Positions 1 through 5,942 of a DNA stretch of 6,896 nt are shown piece after piece. The stretch's first letter is position 1, and every line of letters begins with the position of its first letter. Origin of the DNA: a bacterium. GTDB lineage: Bacteria; Auribacterota; JABMQX01. The stretch lies in contig JABMQX010000504.1 of the NCBI GenBank assembly GCA_013203085.1, positions 1 through 6,896 on the forward strand. Direction: 5' to 3'. The position numbers and the translations under genes are program-made. The notes beneath the pieces are model-generated. The model saw only the letters and a program-made list of their open reading frames with translations, was not told the origin of the DNA and searched no databases.

Positions 1-1
1 G

Positions 2-307
2 TTCGTCTCCGGCGAGACCGACCTGAGAGGAATCTTCGTCGCCGACGGCATCCGAGGCATGGCAGCCGCCATCGCCCGCGACGAGAACCGCCGCTACGCC
101 TTCCACCGCGGCGCCACCTTCCTCGCCCGCCGCGAGGAAGCAAAAAAGAGCAGGAGAGGTCTGCGCGGTGAACTGGCGCGCACACAAGTACACTGGAGCT
201 TTAACCTCGCGGAGGCTAACAAGGATCTCCAGATCAGCAACTTCGGGCGGCTCAACGAACTGTACAAGCAACAGCAGAAGGGCGTCCAGGTTCAGCAGGC
301 GATGTAA
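2..307 (+). CDS. C-terminal end of an unrecognised protein (5'-truncated by window edge)
   Basis: The reading frame is open from the first bases of the window and ends at TAA 305-307, leaving about 101 residues of a longer protein; the internal ATG at 59 is probably not the start. The first ~40 residues (GETDLRGIFVADGIRG, then a YAFHRG segment) resemble a beta-sandwich segment such as those in large exported alpha-2-macroglobulin-like or carboxypeptidase-regulatory-like proteins, but this is only an impression. Next comes a basic stretch (REEAKKSRRGLRGE), then a polar, probably helical tail rich in N, Q and K (LNELYKQQQKGVQVQQAM). There are no catalytic motifs or membrane segments in this part. 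I do not recognise the family. The same frame continues as coding-like sequence beyond the TAA (next entry), so this stop may be a nonsense mutation rather than the native end. Confidence 0.5.
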   Translation, partial: FVSGETDLRGIFVADGIRGMAAAIARDENRRYAFHRGATFLARREEAKKSRRGLRGELARTQVHWSFNLAEANKDLQISNFGRLNELYKQQQKGVQVQQAM

Positions 308-571
308 TATCGAGACTATCTCAAGGATCACAAAAGGGATTTCGGCGGAACCGCCCGATTCCCCGGTCCGCTCGAAAGAGATGAGTGTATTCCTCCGGAG
401 GAAGTGGTTGAATGGGGACTGCGAACTTCCATTGTGCCGGGCAAAGTGGTGGGAGTCTTTGCCCGCTCGCTGCCGGGGAACGCAACCGAGTACCCACTCC
501 AACATTCGGCTGATTTTGAGGTAGCGGAATCCACCGGATTCTCCGCGAAACCCTCGGGTTTTGCGATATGA
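308..571 (+). pseudogene. Start-less, coding-like open frame after the TAA of the preceding gene; possible gene remnant
   Basis: Immediately after TAA 305-307 the same frame stays open for 87 codons to TGA 569-571. The peptide has a protein-like composition with mixed acidic, aromatic and aliphatic residues, for example YRDYLKDHKRDFGGTARF near its start and PPEEVVEWGLRTSIVPGKVV in the middle. No ATG occurs in this frame. The first plausible GTG (404) follows a GGAGGAA too closely for a normal ribosome binding site. It could be the tail of the upstream gene cut off by a nonsense mutation, a relic of another gene, or chance openness in GC-rich DNA. No family recognised. Apart from this, the 457-nt gap before the next gene shows only a hairpin (544-565), a weak promoter candidate (640-668) and the ribosome binding site of the hydrolase. 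Confidence 0.25.
544..565 (+). terminator. 9-bp hairpin with CTCG tetraloop, possible terminator lacking a T-tract
   Basis: CGCGAAACC (544-552) pairs with GGTTTTGCG (557-565) around the loop CTCG, giving nine pairs with one G-T wobble. It sits over the end of the open frame that stops at 569-571, in the gap before the hydrolase gene. The following bases (ATATGACCC) contain no T-run, so it is not a classical intrinsic terminator. It may instead be an mRNA 3'-end stabiliser or chance. Confidence 0.25.
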
Positions 572-639
572 CCCTTGCTATGGCGCAGAATCGCAGCGGC
601 ACACGTCCCACGAGAGCATTTCCCAGCGGCTCAAACTCA

Positions 640-668
640 TTGCCAATCCTTCTTCGCTGTGCTAAACA
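640..668 (+). promoter_or_regulatory. Weak sigma70-type promoter candidate upstream of the Tat hydrolase gene
   Basis: TTGCCA (640-645, five of six matches to the -35 consensus) lies 17 nt from TAAACA (663-668, three of six to the -10 consensus). The -10 is preceded by TGC, which fits an extended -10. It would give a leader of roughly 90 nt before the ATG at 765. It is the best candidate I found in this gap, but the -10 is poor. Confidence 0.25.
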
Positions 669-748
669 CAACTCTATGACAAGCTCGCGCGAACGTTCTG
701 GTAGGAAACCATAGCACGGGAAGAAACCCCACGTCCGCGGATGAAATA

Positions 749-757
749 GGGAGGAGG
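749..757 (+). promoter_or_regulatory. Strong Shine-Dalgarno that fixes the hydrolase start
   Basis: GGGAGGAGG ends 7 nt before ATG 765. This near-perfect anti-16S match selects 765 over the in-frame ATGs at 780 and 798, which have no comparable site. It also keeps the longer n-region in front of the Tat motif. Confidence 0.7.
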
Positions 758-764
758 AATCACC

Positions 765-2306
765 ATGAGAAAGGCTTCCATGTCGAAAGGCAACCGCATG
801 AGCCGGAGGAAGTTCATCCAAACAAGTTCAGGCGCTGTGGTAGCTGCCGGCAATTTCCAAAAAGCCGTGGCTGCCGCCTCGACTCGTGCGACCACAGTTT
901 CGAAAGTCAATATCGGAAGGAAACCAATGATGAATGTCATTGTCATCATCGCCGACAGCATGAGAGCCGATCATGTCGGATGCTATGGGAGCAAGATCAA
1001 GACACCGAACCTCGACCGGCTCGCCCGGGAAAGCGTCGTTTTCGAGCAAGCCTACAGCGAGAATCTCCCGACGATGCCCTGCCGCACTGCTTGGTGGACG
1101 GGGCAGTACCTGTTCACCGAGCGCGGCTGGCAGCAGATGAGAAGCAGCGATTATCTTCTTGCCGAAGTGCTCTGGGATGAGGGCGTAACCTCGGCATTCA
1201 TCACCGACACCTATCACATGCACAAGCCTGTTTACAATTGCGGCCGCGGTTTCGACACTGTCGTCTTCGTTCGCGGGCAGGAGTACGACCCGTGGATCGT
1301 TGACAAATCCATCAAAGTTGACCTCAAGAGGTATCACCGCCTCAAAGGAGACGGGTCGGACAGGAGATGGAAACCTCGCTTCGAGCAATACCTCCGCAAC
1401 ACGTCTTGGTTCAAGAAGGAAGAGGACTACTCCGTCGCCCGGACGGTCAAAGAAGCGATCCGCTGGCTCGAGCACACAACGAAGACCCGAAAAGACGGGC
1501 TATTTCTATGGATTGACTGCTTCGATCCGCATGAGCCGTGGGACCCGCCTTCGCCGTATCGGGAGATGTACGATCCGGGCTATCGCGGGCTTGAGATGAT
1601 TGACCCAATCCCCGGAATGGTGGAGGGCTATATGACGCCACGAGAAGTCCAACACACCAGAGCACTTTACGCTGGCGAGGTCACCTTCGTTGACAAATGG
1701 ATCGGCATTCTCCTCGATCGCATCCGTGCCCTTGGCCTTTACGAGAACACCCTGATCGTGTTTATGAGCGATCACGGCGAGCCGCTCGGTGAGCACGGTT
1801 ACGTGCGAAAGGCCTTCCCCCGCAACTACGAGGAACTGGCTCGCATCCCATGGATCATGCGTTTCCCCGACGGGCTGGGCGCCGGCGAGCGCTTTTCTTC
1901 ATTCATTCAGCCGCCCGACCTCATGCCGACAATCCTGGATTCCCTGGGCGTTGCGAAGAAACTGACACTGCGGTTTCTCGCCCCGGTCGGGCTGACTTTC
2001 CCTCAAGACATGGTGCAGAGGAAACGGGACATCGTTCTCACCGGCAAAAGCCTTCAACCTCTGCTCAGAGGGGAGGTTGAGGAGCTGCGCGATTTCGCGG
2101 TGACCGCCCATTACAAGCAGCAATGGGGCCTTCGCACAAGGGACTGGACCTACCTTTACCATCCTCGTAAGCATCGCCCGAACGAACTGTACAATCGAAA
2201 AAAGGATGTTGCGGAGCAGAATAATCTAATCGAAAAGCATCCCGAAGTCGTTGAGGAGCTTGAGAATCACTTGCTGAAGTTCGCTGAGGCGGTGGCGCAA
2301 AGGTAG
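765..2306 (+). CDS. Tat-exported sulfatase-family (alkaline phosphatase superfamily) hydrolase with Thr at the nucleophile position
   Basis: This 513-residue protein has the usual length and fold signature of type I sulfatases. Residues 1-40 form a Tat signal: an n-region, then SRRKFIQ (13-19), then a mild hydrophobic stretch; export to the periplasm is expected. The mature part opens with the metal-site strand VIIADSMRADHVGCYG (D64, D69), then TPNLDRL. The catalytic loop reads LPTMPCRTAWWTG (101-113). Aligned to the sulfatase signature CxPxR, threonine 103 occupies the formylglycine cysteine/serine position, with P105 and R107 retained and a cysteine displaced to 106. Further metal and substrate residues are visible as DPHEPW (254-259) and SDHGEPLGEHG (335-345, D336 and H337). 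A C-terminal segment (about 440-480, ending NELYN) matches sulfatase subdomain II. Thr is the nucleophile in relatives such as NPP phosphodiesterases, phosphonoacetate hydrolase and phosphoethanolamine transferases. Phosphodiesterase or phosphotransferase chemistry, or an inactive enzyme, is therefore as plausible as sulfatase activity. The substrate is unknown. The lipoprotein gene follows 100 nt downstream. Confidence 0.9.
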   Translation: MRKASMSKGNRMSRRKFIQTSSGAVVAAGNFQKAVAAASTRATTVSKVNIGRKPMMNVIVIIADSMRADHVGCYGSKIKTPNLDRLARESVVFEQAYSENLPTMPCRTAWWTGQYLFTERGWQQMRSSDYLLAEVLWDEGVTSAFITDTYHMHKPVYNCGRGFDTVVFVRGQEYDPWIVDKSIKVDLKRYHRLKGDGSDRRWKPRFEQYLRNTSWFKKEEDYSVARTVKEAIRWLEHTTKTRKDGLFLWIDCFDPHEPWDPPSPYREMYDPGYRGLEMIDPIPGMVEGYMTPREVQHTRALYAGEVTFVDKWIGILLDRIRALGLYENTLIVFMSDHGEPLGEHGYVRKAFPRNYEELARIPWIMRFPDGLGAGERFSSFIQPPDLMPTILDSLGVAKKLTLRFLAPVGLTFPQDMVQRKRDIVLTGKSLQPLLRGEVEELRDFAVTAHYKQQWGLRTRDWTYLYHPRKHRPNELYNRKKDVAEQNNLIEKHPEVVEELENHLLKFAEAVAQR

Positions 2307-2313
2307 GGAATTA

Positions 2314-2399
2314 GGAGGAGGATTCGCCGGCAAGGATTTGAGCACTCCGAACCTCCTCCCGCGAAGCGAGCTTCACGCTGCATGGGCATCTTTGGAGGT
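2314..2399 (+). promoter_or_regulatory. Intercistronic leader with mutually exclusive pairings around the lipoprotein RBS
   Basis: Three complementary segments lie in the 100-nt gap: GGAGGAGG (2314-2321), ACCTCCTCC (2351-2359) and the real ribosome binding site GGAGGT (2394-2399). The middle segment can pair with the first (8 bp, freeing the RBS) or with the last (ACCTCC 2351-2356 with 2394-2399, 6 bp, blocking it). A 21-codon TTG-initiated frame (2338-2403) crosses the middle segment and stops 3 nt before the ATG at 2407. This is the architecture of a translational switch. However, Shine-Dalgarno-like purine runs are low-complexity, so chance pairing is quite possible. Confidence 0.2.
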
Positions 2400-2406
2400 A
2401 TGACGC

Positions 2407-3441
2407 ATGCATGGGAAAGGGTCTCTCTTTCATCAAGGCGGTAAAGCCAGTGCCCTGACGGTCGCGGTGATCGCTCATGGTATCATGTTGTCAGCGTGTA
2501 TGGCTGAGGAGAAGAGCCAAGGGCAGAATCAACAGGATTCCGCCAGCGCGGGCCATGTTACAATCTCAGCGGGGGACCTGGCGGTGACCTTTGCCGATAA
2601 CTCCGCCTTTGGAGAACACCACAGAGCAGGCTACAACGGGATCGCCTCGCTGCAGCACAAAAGGGAGAGCGAGAACGTCTTTGTCCCGCTCTATGCCGGT
2701 TTCAATCTCGAACACATCTTCGGCGGAGACCGCCTTGAACGACTCTTCGAGCCTCGCCAGCACCCGATGACCTTGAGGAAAGTCTCCGAACGGTCGGTTG
2801 TCCTGCATCAATCTCCTACGCCCCTATCTTCCGTTGAGAGCACAATCACGTTCACCGTGATGCCGCCTCATTATGTGGACATTCACTGCGAAGTGGTCGC
2901 GCACAAAAAGGACTTCTTCAAGCACGGGTACCTCGGCACCTTCTGGGCGAGCTACATCAACGCTCCCGAGAGGAAACACATCTACTTCCTCGGCACAGAA
3001 CCCGGAAACAAAAAGCCTCATTGGATATCTGCCTTCTCCGAAAAGCACGGCTCTGAAAGCACTCACCTTCCGCTCGGTGAAAAGCAGAATCTCTTCTTCG
3101 GCGAAGATTTCAACGCTACCCTCGCGAGCCATTTCTCCGAATATCGGTTTTCTCAGCCATTTTTCTATGGGCGCTTTCGCAATATGGTCCTCATCTTCAT
3201 GTTCAACCGCTCCGATGGCATCCGATTCTCCCAGTCTCCCACCGGCGGCGGTGCGAAGAACCCCGCCTGGGACTTCCAGTTCATCGTCCGCAACTTCGAA
3301 CTCGGCAAACCCTACTCCTTCAACGCCCGGCTGGCCTACCGGCCGTTCACGCGAGGGGAGGAGGTCGGGGAAGAGTTCGCCGATTGGCCAAGATCTCGCC
3401 CCGGCCAATCTCAGGAACGGACCGCCCGCGATCAGAGATGA
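2407..3441 (+). CDS. Probable lipoprotein of unknown function, partner of the Tat hydrolase
   Basis: This is a 344-residue protein. ATG 2407 is chosen because GGAGGT (2394-2399) lies 7 nt upstream; ATGs at 2400 and 2411 are out of frame. Residues 1-30 form a signal peptide with a hydrophobic core (ALTVAVIAHGIML) and a lipobox LSAC (28-31), so Cys31 is the likely lipidated residue. A polar linker (32-50, rich in Q and S) follows. The mature part is rich in beta-forming and aromatic residues, with segments that look conserved: YNGIASL (76-82), FVPLYAGFNLEHIF (92-105), PHYVDIHCEVV (154-164), a GYLGTFWASYINAPE block (174-188), HGSESTH (214-220) and NPAWDFQFIV (285-294). The many W, Y, F and H residues suggest a beta-sandwich that binds a carbohydrate-like ligand, but I recognise no family or catalytic signature. 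The position just after the hydrolase suggests co-transcription and a joint extracytoplasmic role. The last ~20 residues are polar and may be a non-native extension. Confidence 0.75.
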   Translation: MHGKGSLFHQGGKASALTVAVIAHGIMLSACMAEEKSQGQNQQDSASAGHVTISAGDLAVTFADNSAFGEHHRAGYNGIASLQHKRESENVFVPLYAGFNLEHIFGGDRLERLFEPRQHPMTLRKVSERSVVLHQSPTPLSSVESTITFTVMPPHYVDIHCEVVAHKKDFFKHGYLGTFWASYINAPERKHIYFLGTEPGNKKPHWISAFSEKHGSESTHLPLGEKQNLFFGEDFNATLASHFSEYRFSQPFFYGRFRNMVLIFMFNRSDGIRFSQSPTGGGAKNPAWDFQFIVRNFELGKPYSFNARLAYRPFTRGEEVGEEFADWPRSRPGQSQERTARDQR

Positions 3442-3475
3442 TGAAGCCAGCGCTTCGACGGACAAGGAGGGGGTC

Positions 3476-3504
3476 TTGACATCGTGGTCGGATGCGCGCA
3501 GAAT
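3476..3504 (+). promoter_or_regulatory. Sigma70-type promoter for the alarmone synthetase gene
   Basis: A perfect -35 box TTGACA (3476-3481) is separated by exactly 17 nt from CAGAAT (3499-3504, four of six to TATAAT). Transcription would begin near 3511, leaving a short 30-40 nt leader to the start at 3541 or 3550. It lies in the 99-nt gap after the lipoprotein gene, which suggests that the synthetase is transcribed independently. Confidence 0.45.
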
Positions 3505-3540
3505 GGCCCCCGACAGGCACGAGGTCGATGAAAAATAGGC

Positions 3541-4626
3541 GTGATCCTCATGGATGAAGACGGGATAGAACACTGCCTTGCCGAGTACACGCAGCTACGA
3601 CCAGTATACCGAAGGTTGGCTGAGGCGACCGCGGGGCTTTTGGAGAAGCTCATTGAACAAGCGGGCGTGACCGTACACTCCATCGACCATAGGACGAAGG
3701 ACACTGCCCCGCTCCGGGAAAAGCTTTCCAGGCCGACGGGTGGATACGAATGTCTCACGGACGTGACGGACCTCGCCGGGGTCAGGGTAATAACGTACTT
3801 CTCCGACCATGTCGACGTAGTTGCGGGGATCGTCGAAGCGGAATTCCAGGTTGCGCCGGAGCATTCTCTGGACAGGCGTCAAGCGGCGGAGCCGGAGAGG
3901 TTCGGCTACGCCTCCGTCCATTACATGTGCGAGTTGTCGACCGAACGCCTCGCCCTGGCGGAGTACCAGGACTATCGCGAGATGCTCGTCGAGATCCAAA
4001 TTCGTACCATCCTCCAGCATGCTTGGGCTGAGATCGAGCACGACCTCGGATACAAGGCCGCTACGGGGGTTCCTTACCATATCAGGCGCAAGTTCTCTCG
4101 GCTTGCCGGCGTCTTGGAACTGGCCGACGACGAGTTCCTGGGGGTTCGGAGAGAGCTGGACGCTTACGCAAGAGAGGTCCCGGGGAAGATCGCCGCCAGC
4201 CCGGGGGACGTGACAGTAGATAAGATCTCGTTGTGGGAGTTTGTACGCGCCAGCCGCACCGTAGCTGAGCTCAACAAGGGCCTTGCCCGAGCGGCGTCCG
4301 CCATCCCGGCCCAGCCATATGGAGAGTTCATCGCGGCGGCCGCGGACATGTTACCCGCGGTGGGAGTCTCAGACATAGGCGAGCTTGCGTCCGCACTTGA
4401 GGCAAGGAAGCAGAAGGTTCTCGAACTGGGCAGGCAGCGCCTCGGGGCCGGACGCTACGTCGAAATACCTCTCGGCCTTTGCCTCTTGTACCTCATAGCG
4501 ATAATGCTTGGGGAGACCGGGAGTCTTCAAACCGCCGAGCAGGGCCTGGAGCGCCTGCCGCTCGGCGTACCAAAGACGAAACGGGAACTTGCAGAAACGT
4601 TGGTTGAGCAGTTCGGAAAACCGTGA
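3541..4626 (+). CDS. Synthetase-only RelA/SpoT-domain protein (alarmone-type nucleotide pyrophosphokinase)
   Basis: This is a 361-residue cytoplasmic protein. It starts at GTG 3541; ATG 3550 is equally possible (358 residues), and neither has a strong Shine-Dalgarno. The RelA/SpoT nucleotidyltransferase fold spans about residues 45-190. Visible motifs are HRTKDTAPLREKLSR (50-64, basic ATP-binding strand/helix), TDLAGVRVITYF (76-87, metal ligand D77 and R82), FGYASVHY (121-128, guanine-stacking Tyr123 and His127) and EIQIRTILQHAWAEIEHDLGY (151-171, metal ligand E151, R155, W162, H167). Such enzymes transfer pyrophosphate from ATP to GDP/GTP; the toxic members (toxSAS) can make ppApp or modify tRNA. 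No N-terminal HD hydrolase domain and no C-terminal TGS/ACT domains are present, so it is not a long RSH. It is longer than a typical small alarmone synthetase (~200-230 residues) because of a helical C-terminal domain (about 195-361) with a hydrophobic helix at 309-324. No convincing antitoxin or hydrolase gene is adjacent. Confidence 0.88.
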   Translation: MILMDEDGIEHCLAEYTQLRPVYRRLAEATAGLLEKLIEQAGVTVHSIDHRTKDTAPLREKLSRPTGGYECLTDVTDLAGVRVITYFSDHVDVVAGIVEAEFQVAPEHSLDRRQAAEPERFGYASVHYMCELSTERLALAEYQDYREMLVEIQIRTILQHAWAEIEHDLGYKAATGVPYHIRRKFSRLAGVLELADDEFLGVRRELDAYAREVPGKIAASPGDVTVDKISLWEFVRASRTVAELNKGLARAASAIPAQPYGEFIAAAADMLPAVGVSDIGELASALEARKQKVLELGRQRLGAGRYVEIPLGLCLLYLIAIMLGETGSLQTAEQGLERLPLGVPKTKRELAETLVEQFGKP

Positions 4627-4787
4627 TCGATGCGCGGCGACGGCCGAAGATGAGCAAGCGGCGCTCGAGGTCCCCGCAGCCCATCGAATGGCAAGCGCTT
4701 GGTGTTGACCGCGATACCGTATCGGTTTGCCGGCAATGCGCTCCGCTCTGGAGGGCTTACCTACCTCAGAGGGTCCACCCGCGCGAA

Positions 4788-4955
4788 TCACTTGTTGAGA
4801 AACCCCCGAACTTCGGCGCAGCTTGAGAAGGCCTGGTTGGCGTTGTCGCCGTGGGCGCGTTTGCCGATGATGCGGATGCCGTAGGTCTCAACGGTCGGGA
4901 AGCGCACCAAGAATTCCTGTCCATCCCGGATCCAGCGGTGGTTGGTCGTAGCCAT
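4788..4955 (-). CDS. Small minus-strand open frame, hypothetical (55 aa)
   Basis: ATG 4955-4953 follows a GGAAGAGA sequence at 7-nt spacing, a reasonable ribosome binding site; a second in-frame ATG lies at 4979. The 55-residue product (TNHRWIRDGQEFLVRFPTVE, then YGIRIIGKRAHGDNAN) has a balanced, protein-like composition, with no signal peptide or membrane segment. It overlaps the 4888-5079 frame in a different register, so the two may be a coupled pair or the two halves of one frameshifted gene. I do not recognise it. Confidence 0.3.
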   Translation of the reverse strand: MATTNHRWIRDGQEFLVRFPTVETYGIRIIGKRAHGDNANQAFSSCAEVRGFLNK

Positions 4956-5079
4956 CGTGGAATCTCTTCCCGTGGGCATAGACCACCCGGTTGACCTTCA
5001 CCCGCTTGTCGAGGGTTACAGCGACCCAATCTGGGTGGGCCTTTCTGGCCTTAAAGGTCACGCGGAACCTGGCAGTCAC
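4888..5079 (-). CDS. Small minus-strand open frame, hypothetical (63 aa)
   Basis: The frame begins at GTG 5079-5077, which overlaps the TGA of the preceding minus-strand frame in a GTGA arrangement typical of translational coupling. A longer version starting at GTG 5103 (71 residues) is possible. A GGAGAG sequence lies upstream, though not at ideal spacing. The first ~40 residues (VTARFRVTFKARKAHPDWVA, then LDKRVKVNRVVYAHGKRF) are basic and alternate in a beta-like way, so they look like genuine protein. The last ~20 (PPLDPGWTGILGALPDR) look like out-of-frame sequence and overlap the next frame. A one-base frameshift near 4960 would join it to the 4788-4955 frame. No family recognised. Confidence 0.25.
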   Translation of the reverse strand: MTARFRVTFKARKAHPDWVAVTLDKRVKVNRVVYAHGKRFHDGYDQPPLDPGWTGILGALPDR

Positions 5080-5326
5080 GCCACCACCAATCTCTCCTTC
5101 CACATTCCGTTTTCGCGAATAACTCTTCTTACCGAAAGAGAAAAGCGAGAAAGCAGCAGCGGAAAACGAGCCGGGTTCTCGCAGCCAAATCTTGAATAGA
5201 GATCCCTCAGCTCCCGCTTCTTTTCGTCACGGAAAAGCTCCCTTTCCTCGCGTCTCGCCTCGATGGAATTGGAACCTCAGGCAGGAATTTGAGTCATGTC
5301 GTTGACTACCCTCGGCGACGAAAGAA

Positions 5327-5355
5327 TTGCGAAATCGCGCGTTCCCGCGTATCAT
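5327..5355 (+). promoter_or_regulatory. Candidate sigma70-type promoter for the permease gene
   Basis: TTGCGA (5327-5332, four of six to -35) and TATCAT (5350-5355, five of six to -10) are spaced by 17 nt. Transcription would start around 5362. That leaves about 26 nt to ATG 5388 with its GAGG site, and makes upstream starts at TTG 5289 and ATG 5364 unlikely. Confidence 0.35.
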
Positions 5356-5387
5356 GCGGAGAGATGAAGGGAAAAGATGAGGCGTCT

Positions 5388-5942
5388 ATGAGCGGCGAAG
5401 AAACGAACAAAGGAATAACGTCACACGTTGGTTCGCGAAAGAGGAATCGAATGTTAACTTCCATCGTGATTATGGGTGTCCTGGCTATCGGACTTCTTGC
5501 GTTTGGCTATTTGCGAGGCAGAGGAGAGCACCTTGAGGGCCTCAAACAGACAAAGGATATGGTGATCGAAATCTTTCCCCTTTTGGTCTTTGCGTACATA
5601 GTAGCCGGCATGGTGCAAGTATTGGTGCCTCGGGACACGGTCTCGGAGTGGCTGGGAAGAGAAAGCGGGTTTCGTGGGATAATCATCGCATGCGTCGCAG
5701 GGGGTATCACGCCCGGGGGGCCTTTCGTGAGTCTTCCCGTGGCCACGGGCTTTCTGCGTGCGGGAGCCGGAGTGGGGACAGTAGTCGCGTACCTGACCGC
5801 GTGGTCGCTGTGGGCGGCAGGAAGGATCCCGCTGGAATTGGGTTTCTTGGGGTTTCGCTTTACCGCAATTCGCATCATTTGCACGTGTTTCTTCCCGCCA
5901 GTGGCGGGGCTGATTGCGAGAACTCTGTTTGAACGAAGTTGA
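5388..5942 (+). CDS. Half-size permease of the ArsP/DUF318 type
   Basis: This is a 184-residue integral membrane protein. ATG 5388 is preferred: GAGG (5379-5382) lies 5 nt upstream and a promoter candidate sits at 5327-5355. Alternatives are ATG 5364, with GGAG too close, and TTG 5289. After a polar, basic N-terminus (1-22) there are about five membrane segments: roughly 23-41, 57-80, 96-121, 126-145 and 159-178. The hallmark is AGGITPGGPFVSLPVA (104-119), a glycine/proline break inside a helix that is characteristic of predicted permeases related to the arsenical efflux protein ArsP. It is about half the length of full ArsP-like permeases, so it may dimerise or pair with another half. Two cysteines (165 and 167, IICTCFFP) in the last helix could contact a thiophilic metal or metalloid, but the substrate is not known. 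The TIGR03790-type gene starts 34 nt downstream, possibly on the same transcript. Confidence 0.75.
   Translation: MSGEETNKGITSHVGSRKRNRMLTSIVIMGVLAIGLLAFGYLRGRGEHLEGLKQTKDMVIEIFPLLVFAYIVAGMVQVLVPRDTVSEWLGRESGFRGIIIACVAGGITPGGPFVSLPVATGFLRAGAGVGTVVAYLTAWSLWAAGRIPLELGFLGFRFTAIRIICTCFFPPVAGLIARTLFERS

Larger units (their letters stand above)
4627..5387. other. Gene-poor stretch with short overlapping minus-strand frames
   Basis: No full-length gene is visible between the synthetase and the permease. The first 160 nt hold only shadow-like frames. From 5276 down to 4788 the minus strand has three successive short open frames that look partly coding. The first (5276-5076, 66 codons, with a charged EERELFRDEKKRELRD segment) has no start codon and ends in a TGA that overlaps the GTG of the next frame (see the two minus-strand entries). 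A promoter candidate for the permease lies at 5327-5355. The pattern suggests a decayed minus-strand gene or very small genes. I saw no tRNA, CRISPR or insertion-sequence ends. Confidence 0.4.

Noticed and set aside
321..821. 166-codon minus-strand frame upstream of and overlapping the hydrolase start
   Set aside because: It overlaps the Tat-hydrolase RBS and start, has the R/P/S-rich composition of a shadow frame, and has no recognisable motif.
828..1475. 215-codon minus-strand frame inside the hydrolase gene
   Set aside because: It is fully antisense to a well-supported sulfatase-fold gene and shows no family motif.
2824..3573. 249-codon minus-strand frame opposite the lipoprotein gene
   Set aside because: The plus strand has a signal peptide, lipobox and strong RBS; the antisense frame has none of these and reads as complementary shadow.
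4623..4826. 67-codon plus-strand frame whose GTG overlaps the stop of the alarmone synthetase (GTGA), a possible antitoxin
   Set aside because: The product is rich in R, S and P with no recognisable motif or good ribosome binding site; GTGA overlaps arise easily, and the composition looks like out-of-frame sequence.
5289..5387. Upstream TTG/ATG starts extending the permease to 217 or 192 residues
   Set aside because: The added residues are charged and unlike the family, the candidate promoter overlaps them, and ATG 5388 has the better-spaced Shine-Dalgarno.
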